A stretch of DNA of 64,000 bases, from assembly GCF_040427915.1 (NCBI RefSeq), contig NZ_JBETXJ010000002.1:930001-994000 (forward strand). The letters are read 5' to 3'. The stretch's first letter is position 1. Every line of letters begins with the position of its first letter. Below the pieces are notes generated by a model, which did no database searches, had not been told where the DNA came from, and saw only the letters and a program-made list of their open reading frames with translations. Both the position numbers and the translations under genes were made by a program. Origin of the DNA: Gardnerella vaginalis. GTDB taxonomy: Bacteria; Actinomycetota; Actinomycetes; Actinomycetales; Bifidobacteriaceae. Below, one piece after another: positions 1 through 9,358 of the stretch.

Positions 1-66
1 TAATTTAATATTTTAAATGAATCCTAATTCCGTTATGCGTATGGCTTGAGTATAGAATTATTTCTT

Positions 67-999
67 ATGACTAATAAGATATTTGCTGTTTTTAACAATG
101 GATGTATGACTGTTATAAGTTTTATGAGTAGGGTTTTTAATTATTTTGTTAAATATTTTTCTTCAAAATCCGTGCAGTATTTTATTGGACTAATTATTGG
201 TATTCTTGCGATTATTGTGCTTTTTCTTCCTAGCGCATATGTTGTTGAAGAACCAGGACCAACTCAAGACGTTTTAGGAAAATCTTCTGGAAAATATGTG
301 ATAAACGTAGATAATCCTAATAATCCTAATAAAAAAGCTGCTTCATCTGCTTCGGGCTTAAAATCGCATTCAAAAAGTGGCAAATTGCTTTTAGTCACAG
401 TAAATACGTCTGGAGTGCCAGGGTATGAGATTCCAAATATTTACGCTGTTTTATCTTGGTTTGATTCAAAAAAGCAGATTTTGCCGCGTGAGGTGTTAGT
501 ACCTGTAAATCAAAATGCAAGTGATTATAAAAAAGAAACAAATAAGCAGATGACTTCTTCGCAATCTTCTGCGCAAGTGGCGGCTTTGGATTATGCGAAG
601 AAACATCTTAATGTGAATGTAAAAAACGTAAAAGTTAAGATTCATATAGACGATATTGGCGGTCCTTCTGCAGGAATGATGTATGCTTTGGGTATTTTAA
701 ACAAGCTAACTGGCGTAGATTTGGCTGGCGGCAAAACAATAGCAGGCACGGGAACCATTGATAATAATGGGAAAGTTGGGGCAATCGGCGGAATTCGTTT
801 AAAGATGATATCCGCTAAAAGAGATGGTGCAAGATGGTTTCTAGCGCCAAATAGCAATTGCGATGAGGTGGTTGGCAATATTCCGCAAGGTTTAAACGTA
901 GTAAGCGTTAAGACTTTAGATGATGCGTATAAAGCGTTGGAGAAAATTAAGGCTGGTAAAAGTATAAAGTCTTTTAAAACGTGTAATGCGAAGATGTAG
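67..999 (+). CDS. Membrane-anchored Lon-like (S16) serine protease, YlbL type
   Basis: A short cytoplasmic head is followed by one hydrophobic segment (about residues 37-58, GLIIGILAIIVLFLPSAYVV) and an extracytoplasmic domain ending in an S16 Lon-type proteolytic domain. The Ser-Lys dyad can be read: GGPSAGMM puts Ser at about 201, and GGIRLKMISA puts Lys at about 246, a spacing close to that of Lon. The ATPase module of true Lon is absent, and I see no clear PDZ signature although relatives usually carry one. The family is thought to cleave or quality-control exported proteins; the substrate here is unknown. I chose the ATG at 67; an in-frame TTG at 46 and ATG at 106 are alternatives, and none has a clear ribosome binding site. 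It stands alone, separated by more than 500 bases from the pilus locus. Confidence 0.8.
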   Translation: MTNKIFAVFNNGCMTVISFMSRVFNYFVKYFSSKSVQYFIGLIIGILAIIVLFLPSAYVVEEPGPTQDVLGKSSGKYVINVDNPNNPNKKAASSASGLKSHSKSGKLLLVTVNTSGVPGYEIPNIYAVLSWFDSKKQILPREVLVPVNQNASDYKKETNKQMTSSQSSAQVAALDYAKKHLNVNVKNVKVKIHIDDIGGPSAGMMYALGILNKLTGVDLAGGKTIAGTGTIDNNGKVGAIGGIRLKMISAKRDGARWFLAPNSNCDEVVGNIPQGLNVVSVKTLDDAYKALEKIKAGKSIKSFKTCNAKM

Positions 1000-1554
1000 A
1001 AGATTTTGCATCATTTTTAACTCTTTATTTCTATTATCAAAAATCCTATATTTAGTATGTTTTATTATGCAAAGTGCTGCATATTGTGTTTTAAGACACG
1101 CCGAGTGTGATAATTTCGATGCTAAAAAGCGAAAAATATAAAGTTTTCAATATATTTTTAACGTATTTTATGGTGATCTTTATAGAATCTAGGAATTTTT
1201 ACGAATATTAAAAAAATGTGTAGATTTTCCTTGAATTTTCTATGGGGGGGGGGGTACAAATGTATACGTGCTTTGCAGTAGTGCACTGTATTATTTTGCA
1301 TTTGAGCGTTTGGCGCGAATTTAACTACTGGTTTTGGGGAGGCTAGGTGTGCTTACGTTTATTTAACGCTTGCACAATAGTTTTCATCAATAGTTTCGCG
1401 TTGTTTGCGTAGTCGGCTTACGTTTGTTTACGTAGCTGGAATGCACGCTTTTTTGCTTGCAATGCAGTGGATTACACCACGGGCAATGCTTGTTGGCTTT
1501 AAGGTTGGGTTGCTTTAGAGTTGATGGGCGTGAGTATACGAGTAACTTGAGATT
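1000..1554. other. Long AT-rich leader region upstream of the giant adhesin
   Basis: This 555-base gap has no convincing gene. It holds the G11 tract and promoter-like boxes listed separately, and repeated fragments of the type TTACGTTTATTTAACG and TTACGTTTGTTTACGTAG around 1350-1440. If transcription starts near the G tract, the adhesin mRNA has an untranslated leader of about 300 bases. Confidence 0.6.
1231..1260 (+). promoter_or_regulatory. Promoter-like site with an 11-G tract in the spacer
   Basis: TTGAAT at 1231-1236 and TACAAA at 1255-1260 are 18 bases apart, and the spacer contains eleven consecutive G at 1244-1254. This layout resembles homopolymer-spacer promoters known from phase-variable outer-membrane genes such as Neisseria porA. 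That it is a promoter here, and that it drives the pilus adhesin, is inference. Confidence 0.5.
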
Positions 1555-1575
1555 TTGAGAAATTGGTGCGTTAGA

Positions 1576-4500
1576 ATGTTACGGCTTCATGACTTATTGA
1601 ACTTGCGTAAGCAGTTTAGAATGCTTAATGCTTCTTCTTCAAATAGTTGCATCCGTATTCTTTCATCACACACTCTACGCCGCGCTCTTCTAGCAATGCT
1701 CGTAGCCGCCGCCACCATAGTAACCATGCTCATCGTGCCGCCAGTACAAGAAGCTAAGGGTTATGCAGATGGTAAAGTACCGATTCACGCTTGGTGGAAT
1801 AGTTTTGGTACAGGTTTTGTGTCTGGTTCTGGCTTTGGAATAGGGGATGCTCCTAGTCAAATTGCTTCTAATGTTGAAGTTGTTCGCAATGTTTATGACT
1901 CTTCTACTGGTAGAAATAGAACTCAGATTAAATGGGAAGTGTTCTTCAATACTTACTCTCAAATGTACGAGAGTATTGTAACAGGTGAACCTTATAGCGG
2001 TAAGAGAGAAGATAAAGCGTTTGGTGGTAAAAGACCTCTTCTTATGGCTTGGCTTCCAAAAGGTATTGATAGAAAGAGTATAAAAATTAGTAGAAGGAAG
2101 TCTGGTAATAGAACTGGTTACCGTAACTATGGCTGCTGGCCTGAAACAGACAAGTGGTATAGCGCGTTTCCAAAAGATAAACAGTTTGATAAAACTGATA
2201 ACGGTCGTGGATGTAGAGCAATCCAGTATCAAGAGCCTATTGTTACAATTAATAAAACATTAGATGAGTTTGTTAACAGTAGTTCTAGATGGGCTCATTC
2301 GTTCGATGGTAATTTGTATGAAGGTAAAGCTGGTAAAGAGGGTGTTGGTAAAGACCAACAGCTATTTAACTCTTATTGGGATAATGCTTTAGGTACTTCT
2401 AGACTTACATCGTATTGCAATTCGAACGATAAGCATGACATGTGCGAAATTAGAAACTGGAAGAATGATTTCTCTACGGTTCTTGCTGACTGGGAAGTTT
2501 CAGGTAATACGGCTTTTCAGTGGAATATCACTGCGTTTGTTGATGAAAGTATGGAAAATCGCTCAGATTTAGTATTGAAGAATCTTCCGTTCTCAGCTGG
2601 ATGGAACTCTGGCAAAGGTAAATATTCTGAAAGTGATTTCGGAGATTTAGAAACGAAGAAAAATGGTACAGTAGAAGTTAGAAGTAAGTGGACTTTTATT
2701 GGACCTTTCGATAGTGATGGCGATGGTATTCCAGATTCTATGGAAGGCTATGACCATAAGAATCCTGACGCTTTGCCTGATTTTAGTAATAGTGATCAGC
2801 CGCATACTGTTTTGAATAATATTACTGATCCAAATGGTAAGACTGAAATAAAATATCCTCAATATTCGTCTAGCATGATGAATGATTATGTAAAGAAGTT
2901 AAATAATCAGAATTTAAGCTCGGATACTACTTATGGTGGCGTGGAGAATGTGCCTGTTACTACGTATGGTGCGCCTGTAACAATTAAGCCGTACGTTAAT
3001 ACTGGTTCTTGGCAGGGATGGGATTTAGGCGACTGGGATGGTCAATATTCTCTACAAAACCATTATGGCGGTCGCTATGTTGCAGGAAAAGATACTGATA
3101 CTACTACTAATATTCCAACGGATTTTCCTAACGGCTCTAGCATGAAGTATGAGCTTACTGAAGTGCCGAAAGGTGTTACGCAATCTAGTAGTTGTAATAC
3201 TGGTAATAATAATTCTGATAAAGGTTGTGTGAGTATAGATAGTAAAACTGGTTATATTACTTATAATCCAGGAAAGTTGGATCGTAAGTCTGATGGTATT
3301 ACTTTTAAGGTGAAGATTACGCACCCAACTCCTAGTGTTTACCAATACAACTGTAAGTATACGACACCGATGGTTCAGGAAAATGTGCCTATAAAAATCA
3401 AGGTTGTTTCTAACGCCATGTTGTACAACCCGCATTACGAAACGACTACTGTTGACTACAATAAATCTACGAATAAGTTTAATTCTGCTACCAGCGAAGA
3501 GCCTAAGAGCGTACGAGCTAACAAAAAGCCGTGGGTTAGGGTAGGTAGTCTTCCTAAAGGTTCTACTTTTAAGCTAGAGAAGTATGGTAACTACGGTTCT
3601 GACCTGCTTAACTGGTCTAAGATTGATGCACAAAATGCAGGAAACGGCAAGGTGACGTTTACTCCGTCTAATGCTGAAGCTGGTGCGAACACTAAGACTC
3701 CTGTTGTTGTAACGTACCCGGATGGTTCTACGTCTAAAGATAAGGACTCTGGTAATAGTGGTGATCCTGTGTACGCTCCTGTTACAGTGGGTGATTTGCC
3801 AATTTCAGGTAGTGACTTGAATCTTGGATTGTACAACGGAAAGAAAATAGATAATAACGCGTTTGGCGGTTTTTCCTTTGGACATAAAAGTAATCCGCAC
3901 GAGATTGATAAGGGCAAGAAAATAGGTGCGAAAGATAAAGATAACCCTAACCCTAATAATGGTATTGTATTCGATTCTTGGGCGAACCATGGTAAAGGTC
4001 CTATTACTTTCCGCGTGATATGCCATAGGACGGATGTTGATAATTCTCCGTTCGCGTTACTTAAGCCTGCAGAGGGCAAGGAGAAAGCTAGCGGAGAGAT
4101 TAACGGCTTGCATTTTGAGGATTTCCGCCAGTGGATTCGAGATAACGACAAGCGTTGCAAGGGCATGGATTGCAGTAACAGTAATCTCTTCCTTCACTCT
4201 AACGAATACAACAGAGACACTATGGAGCGTTCGCGCGCGCTGATTGGTGGCACGCCTAAGGAAGGCGGCTCGTATGAGTGTAAAGTGTTCGCTTTCCACC
4301 AAAAGCCTGGTGATAAAGACAGTAAAGATTATAGTGCATCGCTTACAGCATTTGATAATGCGTCATCAGGTGGTTCTATTGCGCTTCAATCACTTTTTAC
4401 TAACTATGAGACTGTTAAAAAAGACGCAAAAGGCTCAGAGTGGGTTGCTGGTAGTTTCTACTTTAAAATCAAGCTTAAAGACAACCAAAAGTACAACCCG

Positions 4501-7068
4501 ACTTATGTAAAGATGCCAACTATTCAAGCGGGCAAGTCAATTAAGGATAGTAGGTATAGTAGTCCGACAAAAGACAATATCAGCACTGATCAGCCAAAGA
4601 GCACTAAAACTGGAAATGGTGTTCCGGAGAAGGAACGAGCTAGCATTCTTGTTGGTGACCTTCCTGATGGCACGTGGTTTGAGATTAAGCGCTTTGTTAA
4701 GGCTGGCGATATTAAAAACTCGAAAGCAAACAGTTTGCCTTGGGCTAACTTTGAAGACGGCGAAGACAATGTTAAACGAGATGAGCACGGCAATACTGTT
4801 AAGAACAACGGCAAAGTAGTTACTTTAGATCAGTCTAGTCGCGAATACGGTTCTGTAACTTTCCACCCAGATAAGTGGCAGTCTGCTGGCGAGTATTGGG
4901 CGGAAGTTAGAGTTCACTACCCAGACGGCTCGGTTTCTGACGGCGAAGGCTCTGTGAACAAGGATCACCCTGTGTATGCGAAGGTGACGGTTACGCCTAA
5001 GCAAGACAAGAATAAATTTGGTCTGGATTTGTATAAGACTCAATCAATTTATGGTGGGTTCCTTAGCGTTAAAGATGGCATAAACCTTCATCCAGGAGAT
5101 TTACTTTCTGGCAACGATCGCCCTATGTTTGATTCTTACTTAACGAATGCTGTTGGCAATCTTCACGAGCATATGATTTGCTCAAAGCAAAGCAAGGATG
5201 GTAAGAAGCAAACCGATTACACGTATGGCATTCTTCCTGGTCATGTTAATAATGAGAAGTCGAAGAATGAGAACGAAAAAGATGGATTACGTCTTTTGGA
5301 ACCGCAGACGATTTGGAAGCATTCATCGCTTAAGGATCAGCTTGAGTGCAATGCAAATAGCAAAAAGTGCAAGTCTGATACTCATTTATATGATGACTGG
5401 GTTGATAGTGATAAAAGCTTTAACACTTTTGAGCGCACGCATGGATCTTTTGGCGGCGTGGCGCAGAAGACTGGCGACTATGTGTGCAAAGTCTACGTTA
5501 TAAAGGGCGATAAGAAGTCTGATGAGTTTAAGAAGGCTGTTGAGGCTAATATCGCTAAGAATAAGAAAGATAATAAGAACGCTGACCCAGTTGATGGTGT
5601 TCTGAAGACTAAGGACAATAAGTATCCATACGGCACAGAAGGCGAAGGCTACAAAACTGGTTCATTCTCTGTGCATATTCATAAGGACAATCAGCTGTAT
5701 AACCCGACTTACACGAAGATTCCAGAAATTCAGGCTGGTAGTACTTTTGACAAGAATCTTAAGAATCACAAGGATGACATAAGCTCGGGCGCGCCGCAAA
5801 GCAACAATAAAACGTCCAGAAATAGTGAGGGTAAAGAAGTTGGCGCTAATGGCGTTCCAAAAGAAGATTTAGTGAACGTTAAGGAAGGCGCTCTCCCTGC
5901 TGGCACTTGGTACGAGATTAAGCGCTTTGTTAAGGCCAGCGATATTAAAAACTCGAGAGTAGGCAATTTGCCTTGGGCTAATTTTGAAGACGGCGAAGAC
6001 AACGTTAAGATGAAAGACGGCAAGAAGCAACCAGCCAGCGATGACGCCACCGGCAAAGGCTCCGTCACCTTCCGCCCAGATAAGTGGCAGGATGCTGACG
6101 ACTATTGGGCCGAGATTAGGGTTCACTACCCAGACGGCTCTGTATCAGACGGCGAAGGCTCTATTAACAAGGATCACCCTATCTACGCAAAGGTGAAGGT
6201 TACTAGATTGCCTGTTAACAAAGGTGATTTGCATCTTAATGTTTACAAGCAGTATGAAAATGGCAAGTTTACTGGGGATGTAGATAGCACAAACGGAATT
6301 GTTGTTATGAAAGGCGTTGGCTTGCTGAAGGATATGGGCATTGACTCGTGGTCCACGGCCAAGCCTGAAGGCATTACGCTTAGAGCTTTGTGTAGAGACG
6401 ACAGTGATGAAGCTAGAAAGAAGCAGCCTCAGGTTTGGAGTGAGAATCTCGATAATCTGTTCTTCAAGCTTAATTGGCAGCAGGCGTGGAAATATCCAAC
6501 CTTTGCTCGTCAGGAAGCTTGCCGTAAGAGTAGTAATAATGGTGATGGCTGCAATACTGGCGATGAGCATTTCCTGTTCGATAGCACTGGCGGAACGATG
6601 GAGCGTGCGCGCGGAACTATCACCAGCGACAAAGCTCCTACGAAGTCTGGCAAATATTATTGCGTTGTGCTTGCGATGAAGACTGATGCTATGAGTCAGT
6701 ATAATAAAGCTCTTTGGAGGAAGAGCGGCAAGATTAGTGTTGCTAATAATGACTTTGCTAAGGCTATAGGCTTTAACGGCATTAATGGCATTGATTGGAC
6801 TGCAAAGTTCTTCCCAGTAACTGTGGTCGATAAATTCTCGCTGCCGAAGACGGGCGGAGAAGATTGCGTGAACTGGAACATGCTGCTGAGCGTGGTGTGC
6901 GTGATTGGCACGGGCGCTATGGCGGCTGGGTTCTTCCTTGACCAGACGAAGTGGGGGCGCGCGATGCTTGAGGCGTTGCTGTGTAAGACACTGATTAAAG
7001 ATTTTATCTGCAAAACTGCCAAAAAGCTTTGCGCTTTAAGGCGACGTAGCGAAAGGTGGCGATGCTGA
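1576..7068 (+). CDS. Giant LPXTG surface adhesin with Rib-like repeats (pilus tip protein candidate)
   Basis: About 1830 residues. A signal peptide (RRALLAMLVAAATIVTMLIV, ending near AKGYA) leads to an N-terminal domain with several Cys and a calcium-binding-like DSDGDGIPDSMEG motif. Three modules of about 360-400 residues follow, each with a Rib-like part ending in YPDGS...PVYA.V.V and a part with paired Cys (for example CKVFAFHQKPG). The sorting signal LPKTGG lies at DNA 6841-6858, followed by a membrane segment. The tail after that segment is unusually long (about 40 residues) and holds Cys and a basic end. It is first in a cluster with a pilin and a class C sortase, as tip proteins of sortase pili usually are. 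The start is uncertain: ATG 1576 is used, TTG 1555 and ATG 1621 are possible. Tip role is inference. Confidence 0.8.
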   Translation: MLRLHDLLNLRKQFRMLNASSSNSCIRILSSHTLRRALLAMLVAAATIVTMLIVPPVQEAKGYADGKVPIHAWWNSFGTGFVSGSGFGIGDAPSQIASNVEVVRNVYDSSTGRNRTQIKWEVFFNTYSQMYESIVTGEPYSGKREDKAFGGKRPLLMAWLPKGIDRKSIKISRRKSGNRTGYRNYGCWPETDKWYSAFPKDKQFDKTDNGRGCRAIQYQEPIVTINKTLDEFVNSSSRWAHSFDGNLYEGKAGKEGVGKDQQLFNSYWDNALGTSRLTSYCNSNDKHDMCEIRNWKNDFSTVLADWEVSGNTAFQWNITAFVDESMENRSDLVLKNLPFSAGWNSGKGKYSESDFGDLETKKNGTVEVRSKWTFIGPFDSDGDGIPDSMEGYDHKNPDALPDFSNSDQPHTVLNNITDPNGKTEIKYPQYSSSMMNDYVKKLNNQNLSSDTTYGGVENVPVTTYGAPVTIKPYVNTGSWQGWDLGDWDGQYSLQNHYGGRYVAGKDTDTTTNIPTDFPNGSSMKYELTEVPKGVTQSSSCNTGNNNSDKGCVSIDSKTGYITYNPGKLDRKSDGITFKVKITHPTPSVYQYNCKYTTPMVQENVPIKIKVVSNAMLYNPHYETTTVDYNKSTNKFNSATSEEPKSVRANKKPWVRVGSLPKGSTFKLEKYGNYGSDLLNWSKIDAQNAGNGKVTFTPSNAEAGANTKTPVVVTYPDGSTSKDKDSGNSGDPVYAPVTVGDLPISGSDLNLGLYNGKKIDNNAFGGFSFGHKSNPHEIDKGKKIGAKDKDNPNPNNGIVFDSWANHGKGPITFRVICHRTDVDNSPFALLKPAEGKEKASGEINGLHFEDFRQWIRDNDKRCKGMDCSNSNLFLHSNEYNRDTMERSRALIGGTPKEGGSYECKVFAFHQKPGDKDSKDYSASLTAFDNASSGGSIALQSLFTNYETVKKDAKGSEWVAGSFYFKIKLKDNQKYNPTYVKMPTIQAGKSIKDSRYSSPTKDNISTDQPKSTKTGNGVPEKERASILVGDLPDGTWFEIKRFVKAGDIKNSKANSLPWANFEDGEDNVKRDEHGNTVKNNGKVVTLDQSSREYGSVTFHPDKWQSAGEYWAEVRVHYPDGSVSDGEGSVNKDHPVYAKVTVTPKQDKNKFGLDLYKTQSIYGGFLSVKDGINLHPGDLLSGNDRPMFDSYLTNAVGNLHEHMICSKQSKDGKKQTDYTYGILPGHVNNEKSKNENEKDGLRLLEPQTIWKHSSLKDQLECNANSKKCKSDTHLYDDWVDSDKSFNTFERTHGSFGGVAQKTGDYVCKVYVIKGDKKSDEFKKAVEANIAKNKKDNKNADPVDGVLKTKDNKYPYGTEGEGYKTGSFSVHIHKDNQLYNPTYTKIPEIQAGSTFDKNLKNHKDDISSGAPQSNNKTSRNSEGKEVGANGVPKEDLVNVKEGALPAGTWYEIKRFVKASDIKNSRVGNLPWANFEDGEDNVKMKDGKKQPASDDATGKGSVTFRPDKWQDADDYWAEIRVHYPDGSVSDGEGSINKDHPIYAKVKVTRLPVNKGDLHLNVYKQYENGKFTGDVDSTNGIVVMKGVGLLKDMGIDSWSTAKPEGITLRALCRDDSDEARKKQPQVWSENLDNLFFKLNWQQAWKYPTFARQEACRKSSNNGDGCNTGDEHFLFDSTGGTMERARGTITSDKAPTKSGKYYCVVLAMKTDAMSQYNKALWRKSGKISVANNDFAKAIGFNGINGIDWTAKFFPVTVVDKFSLPKTGGEDCVNWNMLLSVVCVIGTGAMAAGFFLDQTKWGRAMLEALLCKTLIKDFICKTAKKLCALRRRSERWRC
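3426..6201 (+). repeat. Three Rib-like repeat blocks in the adhesin
   Basis: Blocks at about 3426-3799, 4492-4995 and 5698-6201. The second and third are close copies: both encode EIKRFVKA.DIKNS, LPWANFEDGEDNVK and WAE[VI]RVHYPDGSVSDGEGS, with near-identical DNA around 4679-4770 and 5909-6005. The first is more diverged. Such blocks are prone to recombination and change of copy number. Confidence 0.75.
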
Positions 7069-7343
7069 TGAAAATTTTCTGCAGCTTAAAAACTGCAGTA
7101 TCAACGTTCCATGTGCTGGCAACGGTATTACGCGTTACATAGTGACGTTACACAGTTTCGTTACACAGTAACGACAATTATGCCGAAGCATGGTTCGGAT
7201 TTAATCTTGCTGCGCGCGGCGCAAATCGTAGCCGCCGACAGAGTTCATGCGGCTTTGCGATGACTCCGCCGACCGTGCGCAACACAAAACATAACATATA
7301 TCTCTCAAAGTGTTCGCAAGAACAAAACAAACAAGGAGAAATT

Positions 7344-9062
7344 ATGAATAAGATAACAAAGCAGTGCGTGGCCGCGGTGGCCTCGCTCGCGATGGCTGGC
7401 ACGCTGTGCGTTGCTGGCGCCGTGGTTGCTGGCAGCTCCGCGTGGGCTGCTGGGTGCGATAATGGTGCGCCTTGGTCTGAAGCTTGCAAGGCTCAGACTG
7501 GTAAAATCACCATCAATAAGTGGAAGTATGAAGGCGATAACGTAACGAGTACACACGTTAAAGCTAAGTTTAAGGTTACCAAGGTAACGCAGATTACTAA
7601 ATCTGGCACCAAGCAAAACCTTAATTTAACATCAAAAGATGATTGGTTAGCACTCGCTGCTGCAGTGCCAGCTCTTAATACAAATCCAAAGGATACAACT
7701 AATATCACTTTAGATACTAATTCAACCGAAAAAGATACTACTAACGGTATTGCAGAGTTCGACAATCTTGGTATCGGCTTGTATAAGGTTGAAGAAGAAA
7801 GTGTTGAGGATGGCTACCAAAAGCTTGCTAACCCATTCTTCATGACTATTCCAGAAATCACTCGTAAAGATAATAGCAAGGATAACACCTACACGTATAA
7901 CGTAAAGGTTGACCCTAAGAACGCATACACTAAGGATGCTGTTAAGAAGACCGTTGATACTAAAGGCATGGTTGGTGTAGGCGATGAGGTGCCATACACG
8001 ATTTCTGCTTCTGTAATAACTACCAGCCAGACCGAGGCAAGCAAGTATACGAGTGCTGACTTCCAAGATTTTGCTGTGTGGGATGATGTGCCAACTAAAG
8101 CGTATGATGCTGCAACAACTGCCGTAACTGGTGTTAGTGTTGTAACTTATACAACTGCTGGTGGTAAAGAGACTGCTTCTACTACTACGCCTCTTAAGAC
8201 TACTGACTATACAGTTAATGAACCAGTAGTTGGTAATGCAACAAATGGCATAGGAGAAAATTATTCTCGTTTAAAGATTACATTTACAGATTCTGGTCTT
8301 GGCGAGATTGCTAAGCAGCGCAAAACTAGCACTAACGTGAAAGTAATTGTTTCGCTTAAGTTTACACTTAAGAAGGATACTACTTTAACTGATGTTATTA
8401 ACCAGTACGGTTTCCAGCAGGGTCATAAGACTGGTGATCCAACGCCAGAGCCAACGCCAGATCCAACGCCAGATCCAAAGTCTAAGGTAACTCTTGTTAA
8501 GTTCAACATTAAGAAGGTTAACGGAACTGACGGTACAACTCCTCTTGCTGGCGCTAAGTTTGCAATCTTCGCTAGTGAAACAGAAGCAAAGGCTTGCGCA
8601 GCGGATCCTGCTCGTTCTGATGCTAATTGCAAGAACAAGTCTGCTAAGGGCTTTGAGAATGATGAGAATGGAACGCCTGCTACTACTGTTGCCAATAAGC
8701 CTGCTGCTGGTGAAACTAACACATTTAAAGTAAAGGTCACAGATGCTCAAGAGCCATTCTACGTTGTTGAGACCGCGGCTCCAAAGAACTTTGCTTTGTC
8801 TCCAATAGTTGAGAAGGTTGTTGCTCGCAATACAGCAGATGCTGCAGGTGTCAACGATGGTGGTCATTATGATGCTGACAAAGCTACCTTCACCTACACC
8901 TTTAAGGATGTTCCAACTAAGGACGACGGTTCTTGGTTCAAGCTTCCAAAGACTGGTGCTGCTGGCGTGATTATCTTTGCGCTTATTGGCCTCGGTCTTG
9001 TTGGCTCTGGTATGTTCGTATTCCTTAAGAATCGCAAGAAGGAAGAAGAGCAGGCTGCGTGA
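7344..9062 (+). CDS. LPXTG backbone pilin with isopeptide-type domains
   Basis: 572 residues from the ATG at 7344, which has a good ribosome binding site (AAGGAG, 7333-7338); an upstream in-frame ATG at 7260 lacks one. A signal peptide ends near SSAWAAG. The middle carries a fimbrial isopeptide D2-like domain (KKTVDTKGMVGVGDEVPYTI) and a pilin-type motif VKVDPKN with Lys at about 192, the expected residue for sortase cross-linking. A TPEPTPDPTPDP linker precedes a C-terminal Cna-B-like domain, then LPKTG, a membrane segment and a basic tail. It lies between the tip adhesin and the class C sortase, so it is most likely the shaft subunit. Cys residues just after the signal peptide may form a disulfide. 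Confidence 0.88.
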   Translation: MNKITKQCVAAVASLAMAGTLCVAGAVVAGSSAWAAGCDNGAPWSEACKAQTGKITINKWKYEGDNVTSTHVKAKFKVTKVTQITKSGTKQNLNLTSKDDWLALAAAVPALNTNPKDTTNITLDTNSTEKDTTNGIAEFDNLGIGLYKVEEESVEDGYQKLANPFFMTIPEITRKDNSKDNTYTYNVKVDPKNAYTKDAVKKTVDTKGMVGVGDEVPYTISASVITTSQTEASKYTSADFQDFAVWDDVPTKAYDAATTAVTGVSVVTYTTAGGKETASTTTPLKTTDYTVNEPVVGNATNGIGENYSRLKITFTDSGLGEIAKQRKTSTNVKVIVSLKFTLKKDTTLTDVINQYGFQQGHKTGDPTPEPTPDPTPDPKSKVTLVKFNIKKVNGTDGTTPLAGAKFAIFASETEAKACAADPARSDANCKNKSAKGFENDENGTPATTVANKPAAGETNTFKVKVTDAQEPFYVVETAAPKNFALSPIVEKVVARNTADAAGVNDGGHYDADKATFTYTFKDVPTKDDGSWFKLPKTGAAGVIIFALIGLGLVGSGMFVFLKNRKKEEEQAA

Positions 9063-9122
9063 TTTGCTCAGATTGATTAGCAAATCATAAAGATTGAGTC
9101 TATAAAGATTAAATCTATAAAC

Positions 9123-9156
9123 GATTGAGTCTAGGAGTAAAATCCTAGACTCAATC
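9123..9156 (+). terminator. Perfect 14-bp hairpin between pilin and sortase genes
   Basis: GATTGAGTCTAGGA pairs with TCCTAGACTCAATC around the loop GTAAAA. No U-run follows, so it may attenuate rather than end transcription, or stabilise the pilin mRNA. Either would fit a high pilin to sortase ratio. Confidence 0.65.
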
Positions 9157-9221
9157 CTATGTAGTGCGTTTGCGCTCCGACCTGCCTTTTCGTTTAGAGC
9201 GTAGCGCGTCATGATCAACTA

Positions 9222-9321
9222 TTCCGCTTTTTGTACGTGATTTGGGTCGAATGTGGTACAAAGTGCGTCAATTGGTTCCGCTTTTTGTACCTGATTTAGA
9301 CCGAATGTGGTACAAAGTGCG
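9222..9321 (+). repeat. Two 46-base repeats with palindromic ends before the sortase gene
   Basis: Copies at 9222-9267 and 9276-9321 (period 54) match in nearly all positions. In each, CCGCTTTTTGTAC near the start is an imperfect inverted copy of GTACAAAGTGCGG at the end. They lie about 40 bases before the sortase start and could be operator sites or hairpins. Confidence 0.7.
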
Positions 9322-9358
9322 GAGTTATTTAATTCAATAGCTTGAGCTTGGAGGAGTT

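Noticed and set aside
1242..1346. 34-codon frame starting with ATG-GGG-GGG through the G tract, as a phase-variable N-terminus of the adhesin
   Set aside because: It stops at 1344 and the adhesin frame has a stop at 1543-1545, so no slip of the tract joins them; a promoter role fits better.
8385..9218. 277-residue antisense frame opposite the pilin gene
   Set aside because: Low-complexity and fully covered by a well-supported coding gene; its end depends on the hairpin region.
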